Positions 50,569-58,934 of a DNA stretch of 64,000 bases are shown here, in pieces (position 1 is the first letter of the stretch; the number at the start of each line of letters is the position of its first letter). The position numbers were made by a program, and so were the translations under genes. The DNA lies in the NCBI GenBank assembly GCA_002500665.1, contig DLRY01000058.1, forward strand, positions 16,985 through 80,984. The letters run 5' to 3'. Origin of the DNA: Opitutia bacterium UBA7876. Its GTDB lineage: Bacteria > Verrucomicrobiota > Verrucomicrobiia > Opitutales > Seribacteraceae. Below the pieces are notes generated by a model that was not told the origin of the DNA, did not search any database, and saw only the letters and a list, made by a program, of their open reading frames with translations.

Positions 50569-51933
50569 ATGGCGATTGAAAAGATAGTGGTGGTGGATGA
50601 CGAGATGATGATCCGCAAAGCACTCGAGACGCAATTGAGGAACAAGCGTTTTTCAGTCGCTTCCACAGGGGATCTGAAGGGTGCTCGCAAAATCTTGGCA
50701 AGGGATTCCTTCGATCTTGTTTTTCTAGACTTGCGCTTGCCGGATGGAGACGGAACCGATCTGCTGGAGGAAATCATGGCAAAGACTGATTGTCCCATGG
50801 TAGTCATGATGACGGGATATGGTTCGGTGGAATCGGCGGTCTCGTGCATGCAGATGGGAGCGTTCGACTACGTGGTGAAACCATTCTCCTTCGACCAGAT
50901 CGAAGTGGTCGTGGACAAGGTTGCGTCCTTCGACAAGATGCGTCGGGTAACCAAGTACTACGTGGAGGAAAGCGATTCCCGATCATCGGATATCGTCGGT
51001 GAGAGCGAACCCATGACCAAGTTGAAGACCTTGGTCGACAAGGTCGCCAAGACGGAGGCCAGCGTGCTCATAACGGGTGAGAACGGTACGGGTAAGGAGC
51101 TGGTGGCGAAAGAACTTTACCGAAATAGCATGCTGGCCAAGGAACCCTATATCCGGGTCAATTGCGCGGCCATTTCCGAAACCTTGATGGAGAGCGAGTT
51201 CTTCGGTCATGAGAAGGGAGCCTTTACGGGGGCAACGGAAAGGCGCGAGGGTCGATTCGAGTTGGCCGACGGAGGAACGATCCTGTTGGACGAAATCAGT
51301 GAAATCGCTCCCTCCCTGCAGGCGAAGTTGCTCCGCGTGCTGCAAGAGTGGGAATTCGAGCGGGTGGGGGGGAACAAGACGATTCAGGTTAAGGTCCGAG
51401 TGCTGGCTACAACGAACAGGGATTTGATGGCGGAAGTTAAGAAGGACAATTTTCGGGAGGATCTCTATTATCGCTTGAACGTTTTCCCCATCGGCGTCCC
51501 CCCCTTGCGGGACCGGGGCGAAGACGTCATGCTGCTGGCCAATACCTTTCTTGGCAGGCATGCCCGAAGGCACGGGCTGGAAAAGATTTCCTTTTCAAAG
51601 AGTTGTGAGAAGGCGATTCGTTCGCATAGTTGGCCCGGAAACGTACGGGAATTGGAAAATGCGGTCGAAAGAGCCGTTATCATGGCCGAACCCGGCAAGA
51701 AAATCGAGCCGGGTCTTTTGGGCTTGGGCCAAGTATTCGAGACCAAGGTTGCATCGTCTCGCTCCGGCAAAGGCCAAGAGGACCCCGATGGGTTGGAGTC
51801 GATGGAGGAAGTGGAGAAGAGGCACATATCAAACGTGCTTTCATCCTGCGACGGGAACCGGACGCATGCCGCTGAAAAGCTCGGTATGAACGTTCGAACG
51901 CTCAGGAACAAGATCAAGCATTACGGCCTTTGA
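50569..51933 (+). CDS. sigma-54-dependent response regulator (NtrC family)
   Basis: This 454-residue regulator has a receiver domain (residues 1-120: DDE near 11, phospho-acceptor Asp in LVFLDLRLPD near 53, Lys in VVKPFS near 104), an AAA+ sigma-54-interaction domain (145-375: Walker A GENGTGKE, ESEFFGHEKGAFTGA with the sigma-54 loop, Walker B GGTILLDEIS) and a C-terminal Fis-type helix-turn-helix (NRTHAAEKLGMNVRTLRNKI). All key residues for phosphorylation and sigma-54 activation are present. No histidine kinase gene is nearby, so it is an orphan regulator. It diverges from the glycan cluster and could control it. ATG start. Confidence 0.93.
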   Translation: MAIEKIVVVDDEMMIRKALETQLRNKRFSVASTGDLKGARKILARDSFDLVFLDLRLPDGDGTDLLEEIMAKTDCPMVVMMTGYGSVESAVSCMQMGAFDYVVKPFSFDQIEVVVDKVASFDKMRRVTKYYVEESDSRSSDIVGESEPMTKLKTLVDKVAKTEASVLITGENGTGKELVAKELYRNSMLAKEPYIRVNCAAISETLMESEFFGHEKGAFTGATERREGRFELADGGTILLDEISEIAPSLQAKLLRVLQEWEFERVGGNKTIQVKVRVLATTNRDLMAEVKKDNFREDLYYRLNVFPIGVPPLRDRGEDVMLLANTFLGRHARRHGLEKISFSKSCEKAIRSHSWPGNVRELENAVERAVIMAEPGKKIEPGLLGLGQVFETKVASSRSGKGQEDPDGLESMEEVEKRHISNVLSSCDGNRTHAAEKLGMNVRTLRNKIKHYGL

Positions 51934-52098
51934 TATCTTTTTTTCGGTGAGCTTGGCCGGATGAGTCAATGCTACCGCACGGCAAATCGATGGCATCGCC
52001 AAGCAAAGAGCCGAGGGGTATATCCGTGAAACCGGAGCAAAGATATTGACCATGAAGCACTTGCCGTGCCATTTGGAGGGCTCTCAGGGGGGGCTTGG

Positions 52099-52974
52099 TT
52101 AATCCTTGAAGAGCAAGTCGATCTTGGAAGAATCCTGCGAAAGATCGATGATTTGCGACGGATCGAAAGGCTTGCCGTTCTTAATGCTGAATTGGACCAG
52201 ATCGCCTCGGTCGAATTCGGCTTCTTCCCAGAGGCTTCCGGCCTCGTTCCACTTCGATATGGTGCCATGGTACTTCCCCTTGGAAAACCTCAGGACCGCT
52301 TCTTTCCTACCTTTATCATCCAGGGCGGTTATGGTTCCGGTATACAGCTCTTCGGTTTCGCGAATGTGAAGAAGCCCGCCCCGCTTGGGGTCACCGGCAA
52401 ACTTCTGGTAAAACTCGGGCCCCGAGCCTTCCCAGGTCTCGAGCTCGAGTGCGGCTAGGCTCTTGCCCGACTCGGAGGATCCCTGATCCTCGAAACGACC
52501 GAAATCCTCCAAATCATCCTGAAAATATCTTCTCGAGTAAATCTTTCCGTCCTTTGTCCAGACGTAGAAGTAGCCATGCCTCATGCCGAATTTGTATTGG
52601 GACTTGGACTTCAGGCTGCCGGTTTCATGCCATTCCAGGAAATCCCCATCCTTCCGTCCCCCGGAGTAATTCCTCAGGGCAGTAAGAGCACCGTTCCTGG
52701 CCCGTATCTTGATTGTTCCGGAGAAAGGGACTCCTTCCTTCTTGGAGAACAATCCATCCTTCATGAGGAAGCTTTCCTCCATTTGGGCAGAGGATCCCTC
52801 CCATACTTCGTCACTGGAGATAAATTCCGAAAGCGAGGCCATAGTCGTTTCTTTCTGCACGGGTTCAACGGGCGCCTCACTCCCGCAGCCCGCAAGGAAT
52901 AGAAGGGTACCCGCAATCCAACCGAAGATTTGACTGTAAGGGACGCTTGTGATGTTCCTGGTGTAAGGGTTCAT
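52099..52974 (-). CDS. MORN-repeat lipoprotein
   Basis: About 291 residues from the ATG at 52974, which starts a lipoprotein signal (LLFLAGC lipobox near residue 30). The mature part has several beta-rich repeats of the MORN/YwqK type: GGRKDGDFLEWHETGSLKSKSQ, FGMRHGYFYVWTKDGKIYS and SKGKYHGTISKWNEAGSLWEEAE, each with G-x-Y/F-x-x-W spacing. Such proteins are found in many bacteria and may act at the envelope surface; no reaction is known. It is seven bases downstream of the SUMF1-domain gene and probably co-transcribed with it. The open frame extends far upstream but has no signal there. Confidence 0.72.
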   Translation of the reverse strand: MNPYTRNITSVPYSQIFGWIAGTLLFLAGCGSEAPVEPVQKETTMASLSEFISSDEVWEGSSAQMEESFLMKDGLFSKKEGVPFSGTIKIRARNGALTALRNYSGGRKDGDFLEWHETGSLKSKSQYKFGMRHGYFYVWTKDGKIYSRRYFQDDLEDFGRFEDQGSSESGKSLAALELETWEGSGPEFYQKFAGDPKRGGLLHIRETEELYTGTITALDDKGRKEAVLRFSKGKYHGTISKWNEAGSLWEEAEFDRGDLVQFSIKNGKPFDPSQIIDLSQDSSKIDLLFKD

Positions 52975-52981
52975 GCGAGGC

Positions 52982-53794
52982 TTAACCTCCCTTAAGTTCG
53001 AACCCCAGAGCAAGCCTAAAACCGACGTCGTTCGATTTGTAATCCTTGCCGAAGTTGCTTCTGCTCCCCGTCTTGCAGCAGTCCTCGCATGAGTCCCAGC
53101 TCCCTCCGCGGTTGACCTTGTCCATGTTCTTCCACCCAATGACCGGATCGACCAGTTTTCTCCTGGGCCTGGCCTCGTATCCGTCCAAGCACCATTCACG
53201 GACGTTCCCGTAGACGTCGTAGAAACCCCAAGGGTTCGGCTTCTTGGTCTTGACGGGTTGATGCCCGCTGCGCGAGTTTGCCGAAATCCAGGCAAAATCA
53301 CCGATTGAAAAGGGTTTGTCTCCGAAAAAATAGATGCCCTTGGTCCCCGCCCGGGCGGCATACTCCCATTCCGCCTCGCTTGGGAGACGAAAGCGCATGC
53401 CTGCGGGCACCTCGGGAAAATCCTCAAGTCTTGAGTTGAGAGCCTTGCAATAGGCCATGCTTTCCTTCCAAGAGATGTTTTCGACGGGGTGTTTGCGACT
53501 TTTGAAATGACTCGGGTTTTTCTCCATCACCCGTTCCCAGGAAGCTTGGCAGACCTCGTGGATGCCTAGGTAGAAGGGCTTGGTGATCTCTACAGCGCGC
53601 ACCCCTTCGAAAGGCTCGACCCGCTTGTCCAAGCCTTGGAGGCCCATGGAAAAGCGTCCTGGCTCGACTTTCTTAAGCTCGATCCCAAGGACTTCGATAC
53701 GGACGGGCAACTCCGACCGGGCCTTTTCGGCCAAGAGGGGTAAAGAACCAAGCAAGGCCGAGAGGACGAATGAAATATGGAGGGCTCGTGACAT
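52982..53794 (-). CDS. exported SUMF1/formylglycine-generating-enzyme-domain protein
   Basis: This 270-residue protein has a signal peptide (about 1-22) and one SUMF1 domain. Recognisable pieces are FSMGLQGLDK, FYLGIHEVCQASWERVM, PVENISWKESMAYCKALN, RFRLPSEAEWEYAARAG, WGFYDVYGNVREWCLDGY and a terminal RGGSWDSCEDCCKTGSRSN with several Cys. True formylglycine-generating enzymes oxidise sulfatase Cys, but many SUMF1 proteins are only carbohydrate- or protein-binding, and the two-Cys spacing here is not identical to either. It is paired with the MORN lipoprotein gene and is 38 kb from the sulfatase gene, so a role in maturing that sulfatase is not shown. Confidence 0.8.
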   Translation of the reverse strand: MSRALHISFVLSALLGSLPLLAEKARSELPVRIEVLGIELKKVEPGRFSMGLQGLDKRVEPFEGVRAVEITKPFYLGIHEVCQASWERVMEKNPSHFKSRKHPVENISWKESMAYCKALNSRLEDFPEVPAGMRFRLPSEAEWEYAARAGTKGIYFFGDKPFSIGDFAWISANSRSGHQPVKTKKPNPWGFYDVYGNVREWCLDGYEARPRRKLVDPVIGWKNMDKVNRGGSWDSCEDCCKTGSRSNFGKDYKSNDVGFRLALGFELKGG

Positions 53795-53937
53795 CCTTTA
53801 CCCAAAATAGAGGCAAGATGGCGCAAATGAAACGCTTAAATGTTCCCGAACAAGCATTGAGTACTACTCGGGTTGCCTCGGATCCCAATTCGGTCAGGCT
53901 TGCTAAATGAGGCTCAAACTGGCAGAAACCATACCTT

Positions 53938-54978
53938 ATGATCATTCCCAAGGCCGATCGGCTACAGCCTAATGAACTCAAGGAAATCGAGGAAATCGCA
54001 AAGGATTTCGATTGCTCGATTCTGGAAATCCACGGCCGCAACCGTTGCGTATACGCGATTCTCGGTGACGAGAACCATGCCGTAATGTTCAAGCGCATTG
54101 CGGGCCTTCCCTACATTGGGAAGGTAGCCATGATCGAGTCCAGTTACAAGCTCATGGACCGCCAGTCGGGCTTGTCCGACCATGTCGTGAGGATGGGCGA
54201 AACCGAGGTCGGCATGGAAGCCCCCTTCGTAATAGGCGGACCTTGCACCATCGATCCGGCCAACCCCTCCCTTTATCTTGAGACCGCTCATGCCCTCAAG
54301 GAAGCCGGTGTCGATGCCCTCCGGGGGGGAGTCTGGAAGCCCCGAACCAATCCATATTCCTATCAGGGGGACAACAAGGCCCTCGAGATCATCCTTCAAG
54401 CCCGGGAGGAAACGGGCTTGCCCATCGACGTCGAAGTCATGGATGCGGAGCATCTCAAGCTCGCCTTGGAGGCCAAGGTGGACGTCCTGCAGGTCGGTAC
54501 GCGCAATGCCCTCAACTATTCCCTTCTCAAGCAGATCGGCCGCGAGTCCGCGGAAACGAATTCGGCCGTCCTCCTGAAGCGTGGCCGGCATATGGCGTCC
54601 CCCGGCGAGTTCATAGCAGCCGCCGAGTACCTCGTGGCGGCGGGTAACCCCGACGTCATGCTTTGCCCGCGGGGTACCACGCCTGCTCTGGACGGCTATC
54701 GAAACCACCCCGACGAGTCCATTACGCCCTTGCTCAAGAACCGGACCTGGGCCCCCGTGGTGGTGGACCCTTCCCACAGCGTGGGGCATTCGGACTACGT
54801 CCTTGCCTGCGCCCTCTCCGCCGTCGCCTACGGGGCGGACGGGCTCTGCATCGAATCCCACGTGGAACCCCAGAGAGGAATTGGAGACGATCCCAAACAG
54901 GCCATCAATCCGGAAAAGATGAGGGAGCTCATCAAGGCCTGCCGGGCGGCTTTCCCGAACCGCTACAGGCCCGTCTGA
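53938..54978 (+). CDS. aroF: 3-deoxy-7-phosphoheptulonate (DAHP) synthase
   Basis: The 346-residue enzyme joins phosphoenolpyruvate and erythrose 4-phosphate in the first step of aromatic amino acid synthesis. The first 65 residues look like the ferredoxin-like regulatory domain of Thermotoga-type DAHP synthases. The barrel contains FVIGGPCTID near 99, LRGGVWKPRTNPYSYQG near 128, LQVGTRNALNYSLL near 183, LLKRGRHMAS near 208 and VVVDPSHSVGHSDYV near 276, with the metal-binding His and Cys (LCPRG). It is monocistronic and converges on hldD, with a palindrome between the two stops. ATG start. Confidence 0.95.
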   Translation: MIIPKADRLQPNELKEIEEIAKDFDCSILEIHGRNRCVYAILGDENHAVMFKRIAGLPYIGKVAMIESSYKLMDRQSGLSDHVVRMGETEVGMEAPFVIGGPCTIDPANPSLYLETAHALKEAGVDALRGGVWKPRTNPYSYQGDNKALEIILQAREETGLPIDVEVMDAEHLKLALEAKVDVLQVGTRNALNYSLLKQIGRESAETNSAVLLKRGRHMASPGEFIAAAEYLVAAGNPDVMLCPRGTTPALDGYRNHPDESITPLLKNRTWAPVVVDPSHSVGHSDYVLACALSAVAYGADGLCIESHVEPQRGIGDDPKQAINPEKMRELIKACRAAFPNRYRPV

Positions 54979-54979
54979 A

Positions 54980-55002
54980 GCCTAGGCGCTAGGCCCCTAG
55001 GC
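54980..55002. terminator. possible bidirectional terminator hairpin
   Basis: GCCTAGG and CCTAGGC form a seven-base-pair stem with a nine-base loop. It starts just after the aroF stop and overlaps the last codons of the convergent hldD gene. It lacks a clear T-tract on either strand, so it may only stabilise or attenuate transcription. Confidence 0.35.
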
Positions 55003-55990
55003 GAAGATCCGGAGCCAGATAGCCCACGACGTAGTCGCGTACCGATTCCTCGAGCGTGAACATATCGTCGCGGTATCCTTGCTCCCGAAGCTTGTCGATG
55101 GTGGCTTCGGTGAAGTACTGGTACTTGTCTCGCAAGGTTTCAGGCATGTCGATGAAGTCTATGGAGGGCTCTTTGCCAAGAGCCGAGAAGATCGAGCGCC
55201 CAAGATCCAGCCAAGTACGCGCGGAACCATTCCCAAGGTTGAACAGGCCGGTTGCATCCGTGTTGCCGGCAAGCCACAAGGTCATTCGGACGGCATCCTT
55301 GACGTACAGAAAGTCCCTTTTTTGTTCACCGTCGCGGTAATCCGGACGGTGGCTCTTGAAGAGGGTCATCCGTCCCGTCCCGGCAATCTGGCCATAGGCC
55401 TTGCTCACGACTGATCGCATGTCGCCCTTGTGCTCCTCGTTTGGACCGTAGACGTTGAAGTACTTGAGCCCCGTGATTTGCCTAAGCCAACCTTCGTCGC
55501 GGGCCAGGAGATCGAACTTGTGCTTCGACCATCCATAGAGGTTGAGAGGCTGGAATTTTTCCAGATCCTCTTCCCGGTCGTCCATACCAAGGCTTCCGTC
55601 TCCATAGGTTGCGGCCGAGGAGGCGTAGACGAAGCGGGCGCCTTTTCCCAGGCACCATTCGCAAAGTTCCCTCGTGTAGAGGAAGTTGTTGTCGTGGAGG
55701 TATTCCTCGTCCGTTTCGGTGGTACTGGAACAGGCTCCGAGGTGGAGGATTTCTTTGACGCCCGACAATTCTTCGCTGTCGTCTCGAACGAGTTGCCTGA
55801 ACTCGTCCACGCCCACGAATCGCCGGAATCTAAGGTGCTCGAGGTTTCTGCTCTTGAGCGAATCCTCCTCGTACTGGTCCACGAGCCAGACGTTTTCACG
55901 GTTCTGGTTGTTGATGCCCCAGATCACGGCGCTGCCAATCAAGCCGGCTCCGCCGGTGACGACCGTTGTGCCATCCGTTGATTCAGGCAT
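54989..55990 (-). CDS. hldD: ADP-glyceromanno-heptose 6-epimerase
   Basis: About 333 residues from the ATG at 55990. The enzyme converts ADP-D,D-heptose to ADP-L,D-heptose for lipopolysaccharide inner core. It shows the HldD pattern: TVVTGGAGLIGSAVIWG near the start, ILHLGACSSTTETDEEY near 85, RFVYASSAATYGDG near 119, the Tyr-Lys pair in LYGWSKHKFD, KYFNVYGPNEEHKG and a C-terminal KYQYFTEATIDKLREQGY. It overlaps proC by eight bases and leads into no other heptose gene. The isomerase and kinase-nucleotidyltransferase for heptose are in the glycan cluster 5-9 kb away. The frame is open upstream to 56056. Confidence 0.92.
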   Translation of the reverse strand: MPESTDGTTVVTGGAGLIGSAVIWGINNQNRENVWLVDQYEEDSLKSRNLEHLRFRRFVGVDEFRQLVRDDSEELSGVKEILHLGACSSTTETDEEYLHDNNFLYTRELCEWCLGKGARFVYASSAATYGDGSLGMDDREEDLEKFQPLNLYGWSKHKFDLLARDEGWLRQITGLKYFNVYGPNEEHKGDMRSVVSKAYGQIAGTGRMTLFKSHRPDYRDGEQKRDFLYVKDAVRMTLWLAGNTDATGLFNLGNGSARTWLDLGRSIFSALGKEPSIDFIDMPETLRDKYQYFTEATIDKLREQGYRDDMFTLEESVRDYVVGYLAPDLRLGA

Positions 55991-56798
55991 CGGACAGCTC
56001 GACGGACCGGTTGCGGGCGGCATGGGCGGCCCGCTTGACGATTTCCCGAAGGTCATCCTCGCCGAAGCTCTCGAGAGCCGCTTGGGTCGTCCCGTTGGGC
56101 GAGGTTACCCGGTTACGGAGCTCCTCTGGGTGAAGGTCGCCTTCCTCCATCAGCTTAGCTGCTCCGATCACAGTGCGGGAAGCCAATTCCCTAGCGAGCC
56201 CGGGCTCGAGACCTATGTCCTTGCCCGCCTCCTCCAGGGCGCAGGCGAACTCGAAGACGTAGGCGGGCCCGCTGCCGCTGATGGCGGTGACTCGATCGAT
56301 GTCTGCTTCTTCGTCCACTTCGCGGACGAAACCGAGGGAAGAAAGAACCCTACGGATCAAGTGGCGGTCTTCCTCAGTCGGTGGCTTTGCAAAAAGGAAA
56401 CCGGTGGCTCCGGAACCGACTTGTCCGGGGGTGTTGGGCATGGAGCGAACGACGTTCCTAGCACCGTGGAAGACGGTCCCAAGCCGATCCAGGGTAATGC
56501 CCGCCATGATGGAAAGAATAAGCGAACCTTGGGAGTCTTCCCCGATGGAATCGGGAAGCTGGTCGAGTTGCTGGGGCTTGCAGCCAAGGACAAGCAGATC
56601 CGGGTTCGTGTTGAGAAGTTCCTCGGCCGAGTCGAAGCGCAGGATTCCCGTTTCCGCGGACAATTTTTCCGAAGTCCCGTCGGGTGCGGAACAGCAGGCA
56701 ACGTCGTTTGATTCGAAGGCTTCGGCGCGAAGGAGACTTTTGACAATGGCGGAAACCATCTTCCCGGCTCCGACGAAAGCGACTTTACTATCTTTCAT
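55983..56798 (-). CDS. proC: pyrroline-5-carboxylate reductase
   Basis: This 271-residue enzyme makes proline from pyrroline-5-carboxylate with NADPH. The nucleotide site is VAFVGAGKMVSAIV at the N-terminus; the C-terminal helical domain contains VRSMPNTPGQVGSGATG near 114 and TAISGSGPAYVFEF near 168, the family signature, then RNRVTSPNGTTQAALESF near 230. The gene overlaps hldD at its end and the RDD gene by four bases at its start, so it lies in the middle of a coupled operon. ATG start. Confidence 0.95.
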   Translation of the reverse strand: MKDSKVAFVGAGKMVSAIVKSLLRAEAFESNDVACCSAPDGTSEKLSAETGILRFDSAEELLNTNPDLLVLGCKPQQLDQLPDSIGEDSQGSLILSIMAGITLDRLGTVFHGARNVVRSMPNTPGQVGSGATGFLFAKPPTEEDRHLIRRVLSSLGFVREVDEEADIDRVTAISGSGPAYVFEFACALEEAGKDIGLEPGLARELASRTVIGAAKLMEEGDLHPEELRNRVTSPNGTTQAALESFGEDDLREIVKRAAHAARNRSVELSDA

Positions 56799-57391
56799 GG
56801 CGAATCTTGGCTGGGGGCGCTAGGTTTCGCCCCGGCTTGGGTGGTGGTGGTTTTGGAAGCCAGGTCGTGCAGGCATCTCTTGTTTCGGTTGATCAAAAAA
56901 CACAGCAAGTTGGCTAGCCCGAGCATGGCCCAACTGCAGGAAAGTCCCTTTATCAGGGAACGGTAGAGAATCTGGCTGAAGCTTGGCGAGGGCGAACCGG
57001 TCAGGCTGGTCGTCCGAAGCGAAAAAACCGCTTTCCCGAGAGAGCGTCCATCGAATCGGGCTTCACAAGCCAGGAAGTAGAGAATGAAGGCCAGTGTATT
57101 GATCAGTTTGTAGTTGATCCTCGCTAGGAATTCATTGGTTTGTTCCGTCAATTGCCTTGCGGCCATTGAATCCTGATTCTCCGGGTTCATAATGAGCATT
57201 CCGAACCTAGCCCGCAGGTCGTCGAGCTCCCTCTCGGTCTGTTCCCCCAGTATTTTCGGGAGGTAGAGCAGGATCAGAGTCGAGAGGAAGATCAGGAGAA
57301 TGAAATCCATGAGAAATGCCATCAACCGTAAGGGCACAGGTGCCGGGAGGGTTTCGATCTCCTGCCTTTCGGGGGAAGAGCTTTCGTCCAT
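56795..57391 (-). CDS. RDD-family membrane protein
   Basis: This 198-residue protein has four hydrophobic stretches (about 25-47, 95-112, 145-160 and 160-170) and the RDD signature: Arg in PLRLMAFLMDFILL near 22, with the first Asp close behind, and the later Asp in CLHDLASKT near 180. The family may include transporters, but most members have no known substrate. It overlaps proC by four bases and follows folD by nine. Its function here is unknown. Confidence 0.75.
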   Translation of the reverse strand: MDESSSPERQEIETLPAPVPLRLMAFLMDFILLIFLSTLILLYLPKILGEQTERELDDLRARFGMLIMNPENQDSMAARQLTEQTNEFLARINYKLINTLAFILYFLACEARFDGRSLGKAVFSLRTTSLTGSPSPSFSQILYRSLIKGLSCSWAMLGLANLLCFLINRNKRCLHDLASKTTTTQAGAKPSAPSQDSP

Positions 57392-57400
57392 ACCTGCCGA

Positions 57401-58279
57401 TTAGCCCCTGGATGAAAATTGCTCGTAGGCCTTGACTGTATTCGCCATCAGCATGGCGACGGTCATGGGACCCACGCCACCGGGCACGGGTGTGATGAAG
57501 GAAGTCTTGGGGGCTACCTTTTCGAAGTCTACGTCTCCCACGAGACGGTAGCCGGATTTTTTCGTCTCGTCGGGAATGCGGTTGATGCCGACGTCTATTA
57601 CCGTGGCGCCCGGACGAACCATATCCTCCGTCACGAACTGAGGCCTGCCGATCGCGGCAATGAGAACGTCCGCCTGGAGGGTATGATTTCTGAGGTCTGG
57701 GGTACGCGAGTGGCAATAGGTAACGGTGGCATTGCCGGGATTCCCCTTACGGAGAAGCAGCATGCCCGCGGGCTTGCCCACGATCAAGCTCCTGCCCAGC
57801 ACCACCACTTGCTTGCCTTCCGTCTCTATCCCTTTCCTCTTGATGAGCTCGACGATCCCGGCCGGCGTGCATGAGGCGAATGCAGTTTCATCCTCTTGGC
57901 AGAGTTTGCCCAAGTTGGCTGCGTTGAACCCATCGACGTCCTTGGCAGGCGAGACGTTGTTGAAGATAACGCGATCATCGACGTGTTCGGGCAGGGGGGC
58001 TTGGACGAGAATCCCATGAACTTCAGGGTCGTCGTTCAGTTGATCGACGTTTTCGAGGAGTTCTTCTTGGGAAATGGATTCGGGGAAGACCAACAGCCTG
58101 CTTTCAATACCAATCTTGGCGGCGGTTTTTTGCTTCTTGTTTACGTAGGAAACCGAAGCAGGGTCTTCTCCTACCCGAACGAAGGCAACGCAAGGCTTGT
58201 CGTTGCCAAACTTCGCTACGCGCCCGGACAGTTCTTCGATGACGGCGGATGCGATCTCATTGCCGTCGATCAATTCCAT
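57401..58279 (-). CDS. folD: methylenetetrahydrofolate dehydrogenase/cyclohydrolase FolD
   Basis: The 292-residue bifunctional enzyme interconverts 5,10-methylene-, methenyl- and 10-formyl-tetrahydrofolate. The active site includes Tyr-Lys in SVSYVNKKQK near 52, a substrate block HGILVQAPLPEH near 95 and the DVDGFNAANLG segment near 120. The NADP site is VVLGRSLIVGKPAG near 163, and the C-terminal VPGGVGPMTVAMLMANTV is characteristic. It is nine bases upstream of the RDD gene in the same operon and 25 bases downstream of the proline-rich gene. ATG start. Confidence 0.95.
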   Translation of the reverse strand: MELIDGNEIASAVIEELSGRVAKFGNDKPCVAFVRVGEDPASVSYVNKKQKTAAKIGIESRLLVFPESISQEELLENVDQLNDDPEVHGILVQAPLPEHVDDRVIFNNVSPAKDVDGFNAANLGKLCQEDETAFASCTPAGIVELIKRKGIETEGKQVVVLGRSLIVGKPAGMLLLRKGNPGNATVTYCHSRTPDLRNHTLQADVLIAAIGRPQFVTEDMVRPGATVIDVGINRIPDETKKSGYRLVGDVDFEKVAPKTSFITPVPGGVGPMTVAMLMANTVKAYEQFSSRG

Positions 58280-58304
58280 GGAAAAATCCGCGCCTGTGGG
58301 CGGT

Positions 58305-58925
58305 TCAATCGAGCCTGCGCAGAAGCCGTGCCCGAATCACCAACTCCTTCGAGCCTTTTTCCAGGGCCTCGAGCTTTCCCAGAACGTTAACCTTTTGGTC
58401 TTTGAAGTCCAGCGGATCTAGAATTCTTAGGCCTCCTACGTCCACGAACGCAAGACGTTTGCCGCGGGAGTTTTCCAACTGAAAGGGAAAATCCCTCTCG
58501 AATCCGAGTTTGCGGGGCTTGAGGACGAGGGTGCCCTCAAAATGACGGTGAATGTTGACGGCCGGCGGGATGACGGGAGGCTTGAGCGGCATCTCGATTT
58601 GTCCGGGCTTGGGCTGCTGAGTTTCCAAGGGATCGAGTTCCTCGATGCCGGTCGGTTTGGCCGGCGGCGTGGGAGGTATGGGGGGCTCGGGTTGGCGAGC
58701 AATGGCATCGGTCCACTTTCTTCGGCCCACGACGACCGGCTCTACTTCCGTCGTGTGTGTGGTCGCTACAGGCAAGACGGGAACCGGTTGGGCGAATGCA
58801 TCTGCCAAGTTAGGAGGCTGGGCTGCTTGCCCTTCCGGTTGGTTTTGCCCATGAAGAAAAAGAGCTAGAAAAGAACCGCCCCCCACAACGAGCGCCGCCA
58901 ATATTTTCGTCATTGAATTTCCCAT
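58305..58925 (-). CDS. proline-rich membrane-anchored hypothetical protein
   Basis: This 206-residue protein has one N-terminal hydrophobic segment (about residues 7-25), then a proline-rich spacer (25-120, with EPPIPPTPPAKP) and a small C-terminal domain (125-206) with VNVLGKLEALEKGSKELVIRARL. The layout suggests a periplasmic protein with an inner-membrane anchor that reaches through the envelope. No family is recognised. An ATG five codons later (58913) is an alternative start. It lies between rluB-like and folD genes on the same strand with small gaps, so it is probably co-transcribed. Confidence 0.6.
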   Translation of the reverse strand: MGNSMTKILAALVVGGGSFLALFLHGQNQPEGQAAQPPNLADAFAQPVPVLPVATTHTTEVEPVVVGRRKWTDAIARQPEPPIPPTPPAKPTGIEELDPLETQQPKPGQIEMPLKPPVIPPAVNIHRHFEGTLVLKPRKLGFERDFPFQLENSRGKRLAFVDVGGLRILDPLDFKDQKVNVLGKLEALEKGSKELVIRARLLRRLD

Positions 58926-58934
58926 ATTGGCAAT

